Shown here piece by piece: positions 63,348 to 64,000 of a stretch of 64,000 bases of DNA. The stretch's first letter is position 1; each line of letters starts with the position of its first letter. A program made the translations under genes and the position numbers. This DNA is from Hirundichthys speculiger (lineage: Eukaryota > Chordata > Actinopteri > Beloniformes > Exocoetidae). The stretch lies in the NCBI GenBank assembly GCA_018398805.1, contig JAGFBZ010002395.1, forward strand, positions 2,231,001-2,295,000. Direction: 5' to 3'. Below the pieces are notes generated by a model. It did no database searches. It was not told where the DNA came from and saw only the letters and a list, made by a program, of their open reading frames with translations.

Positions 63348-63860
63348 GCTCCTGTAATCGCGACGGCTTCATGGCTTCATTGGAGAACACCTGCTCACAT
63401 AGAAGCACATCAGCAGATCGGCTCAGTGATGGAATAAATCCATAATTTATGTAATTAGCATTGTACTGGCAGCACTTCTTGTTTCCTGCCATTTTTGATT
63501 TTACTGTAAATGTTTGTGATTAAACGTGATTTCATGGTCTTGATTGTGTATGTTTTCATTGGTTGTTGAATTAAACCCGAGTAATGTGCTGAAAAGAGCT
63601 TTCTCTGCTGCTGTGTTTATGGGTGTTACTATGGCGACCGATCCCGCTCGGCTCGTCTGATTGTGACGTAGAAAGAAAAGGAGATTTTACTGGGTCATGG
63701 GAGCAGCAGATTTGGGGTTTTGGTCTCAGACAGCAGCTTTATTTGTTGAAAGAAAATCTGAGCACAACATTTTATTGAAAAATAAATAGATTTGCACTGT
63801 TAAAAAACCTTGGGAAACCATGGAAATTTAAAATGGAGTTCTTAAGGCGTGGCGCCCCTC
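62900..63860. other. Right-hand intergenic stretch
   Basis: A poly-T run of about 22 lies near 63319. A CRE-like TGACGTAG near 63664 sits in a CpG-richer patch. No coding exon supported. Confidence 0.45.
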
Positions 63861-63884
63861 ATTTGTGCCTGAGCCAGCGTTGCC

Positions 63885-64000
63885 AGGTGGGAAATGTAGG
63901 ATGATCGTACCAGAGACTCAAAATTATCGTATTTTGAGGGAAATTATCGTACATCTGTCATAACCAAAATAACAAGCCCAATGATGCACTATAGTCAAAT
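63885..64000. mobile_element. Probable transposon end cut by the window edge
   Basis: GTTGCCAGGTGGGAAATGTA, then AAATTATCGTATTTTGAGGG and AAATTATCGTACATCTG resemble a fish DNA-transposon terminus. The element would continue beyond the window. Weak evidence. Confidence 0.3.

Overview
The window is nuclear DNA of a teleost fish. The evidence is vertebrate spliced genes with GT-AG introns (lens LIM2, HSC70/hspa8, a ZPLD1-like zona pellucida protein, Slp2/sytl2), together with fish-type transposon remnants: antisense L2-like LINEs, RTE-type LINEs, Tc1-like and hAT elements, and the TCCATCC-type dispersed repeat. It is AT-rich with many simple repeats. No bacterial genes, CRISPR arrays, tRNA genes or rRNA genes were seen. 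Exon limits below were worked out by hand from splice signals and reading-frame phase.

Layout. (1) 1-1834, plus: the 3' end of an unidentified gene, four exons joined by phase-1 introns. (2) About 1.9-14.2 kb: gene-poor, with microsatellites and a decayed antisense LINE at 7.4-8.9 kb. (3) 14263-15285, plus: lim2, complete, 173 aa. (4) 16028-18942, minus: hspa8, eight coding exons, 646 aa, with a non-coding first exon near 21.05 kb and a heat-shock element at 21.16 kb. It converges on lim2, and the two poly(A) signals lie only about 280 bp apart. (5) 21.2-26.9 kb: no gene seen. A deleted Tc1-like transposon lies at 26.9-27.9 kb. (6) 28.3-35.3 kb, plus: a ZPLD1-like membrane ZP-domain gene, 401 aa. 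Its 4-kb intron 9 holds an antisense L2-like fragment and a sense RTE fragment. (7) 39023-58765, minus: sytl2 (Slp2-a type), at least 17 coding exons over 19.7 kb, about 1610 codons, with a one-base frameshift in its 2.5-kb exon. Its introns hold an RTE tail, a 480-bp inverted-repeat element, an 804-bp foldback element and a 914-bp Tc1-like element. (8) 59.2-64 kb: a few candidate exons of an unknown gene, then a Tc1-like relic split by a hAT element.

The genes are unrelated in function (lens membrane, cytosolic chaperone, extracellular matrix-type ZP protein, Rab27 effector in exocytosis) and there is no operon-like logic. The strongest observations are the sytl2 frameshift, two datable nested hAT insertions with target-site duplications, hspa8 introns that lack the usual U14 snoRNA, and CTCF-like motifs, one of them carried by the foldback element.
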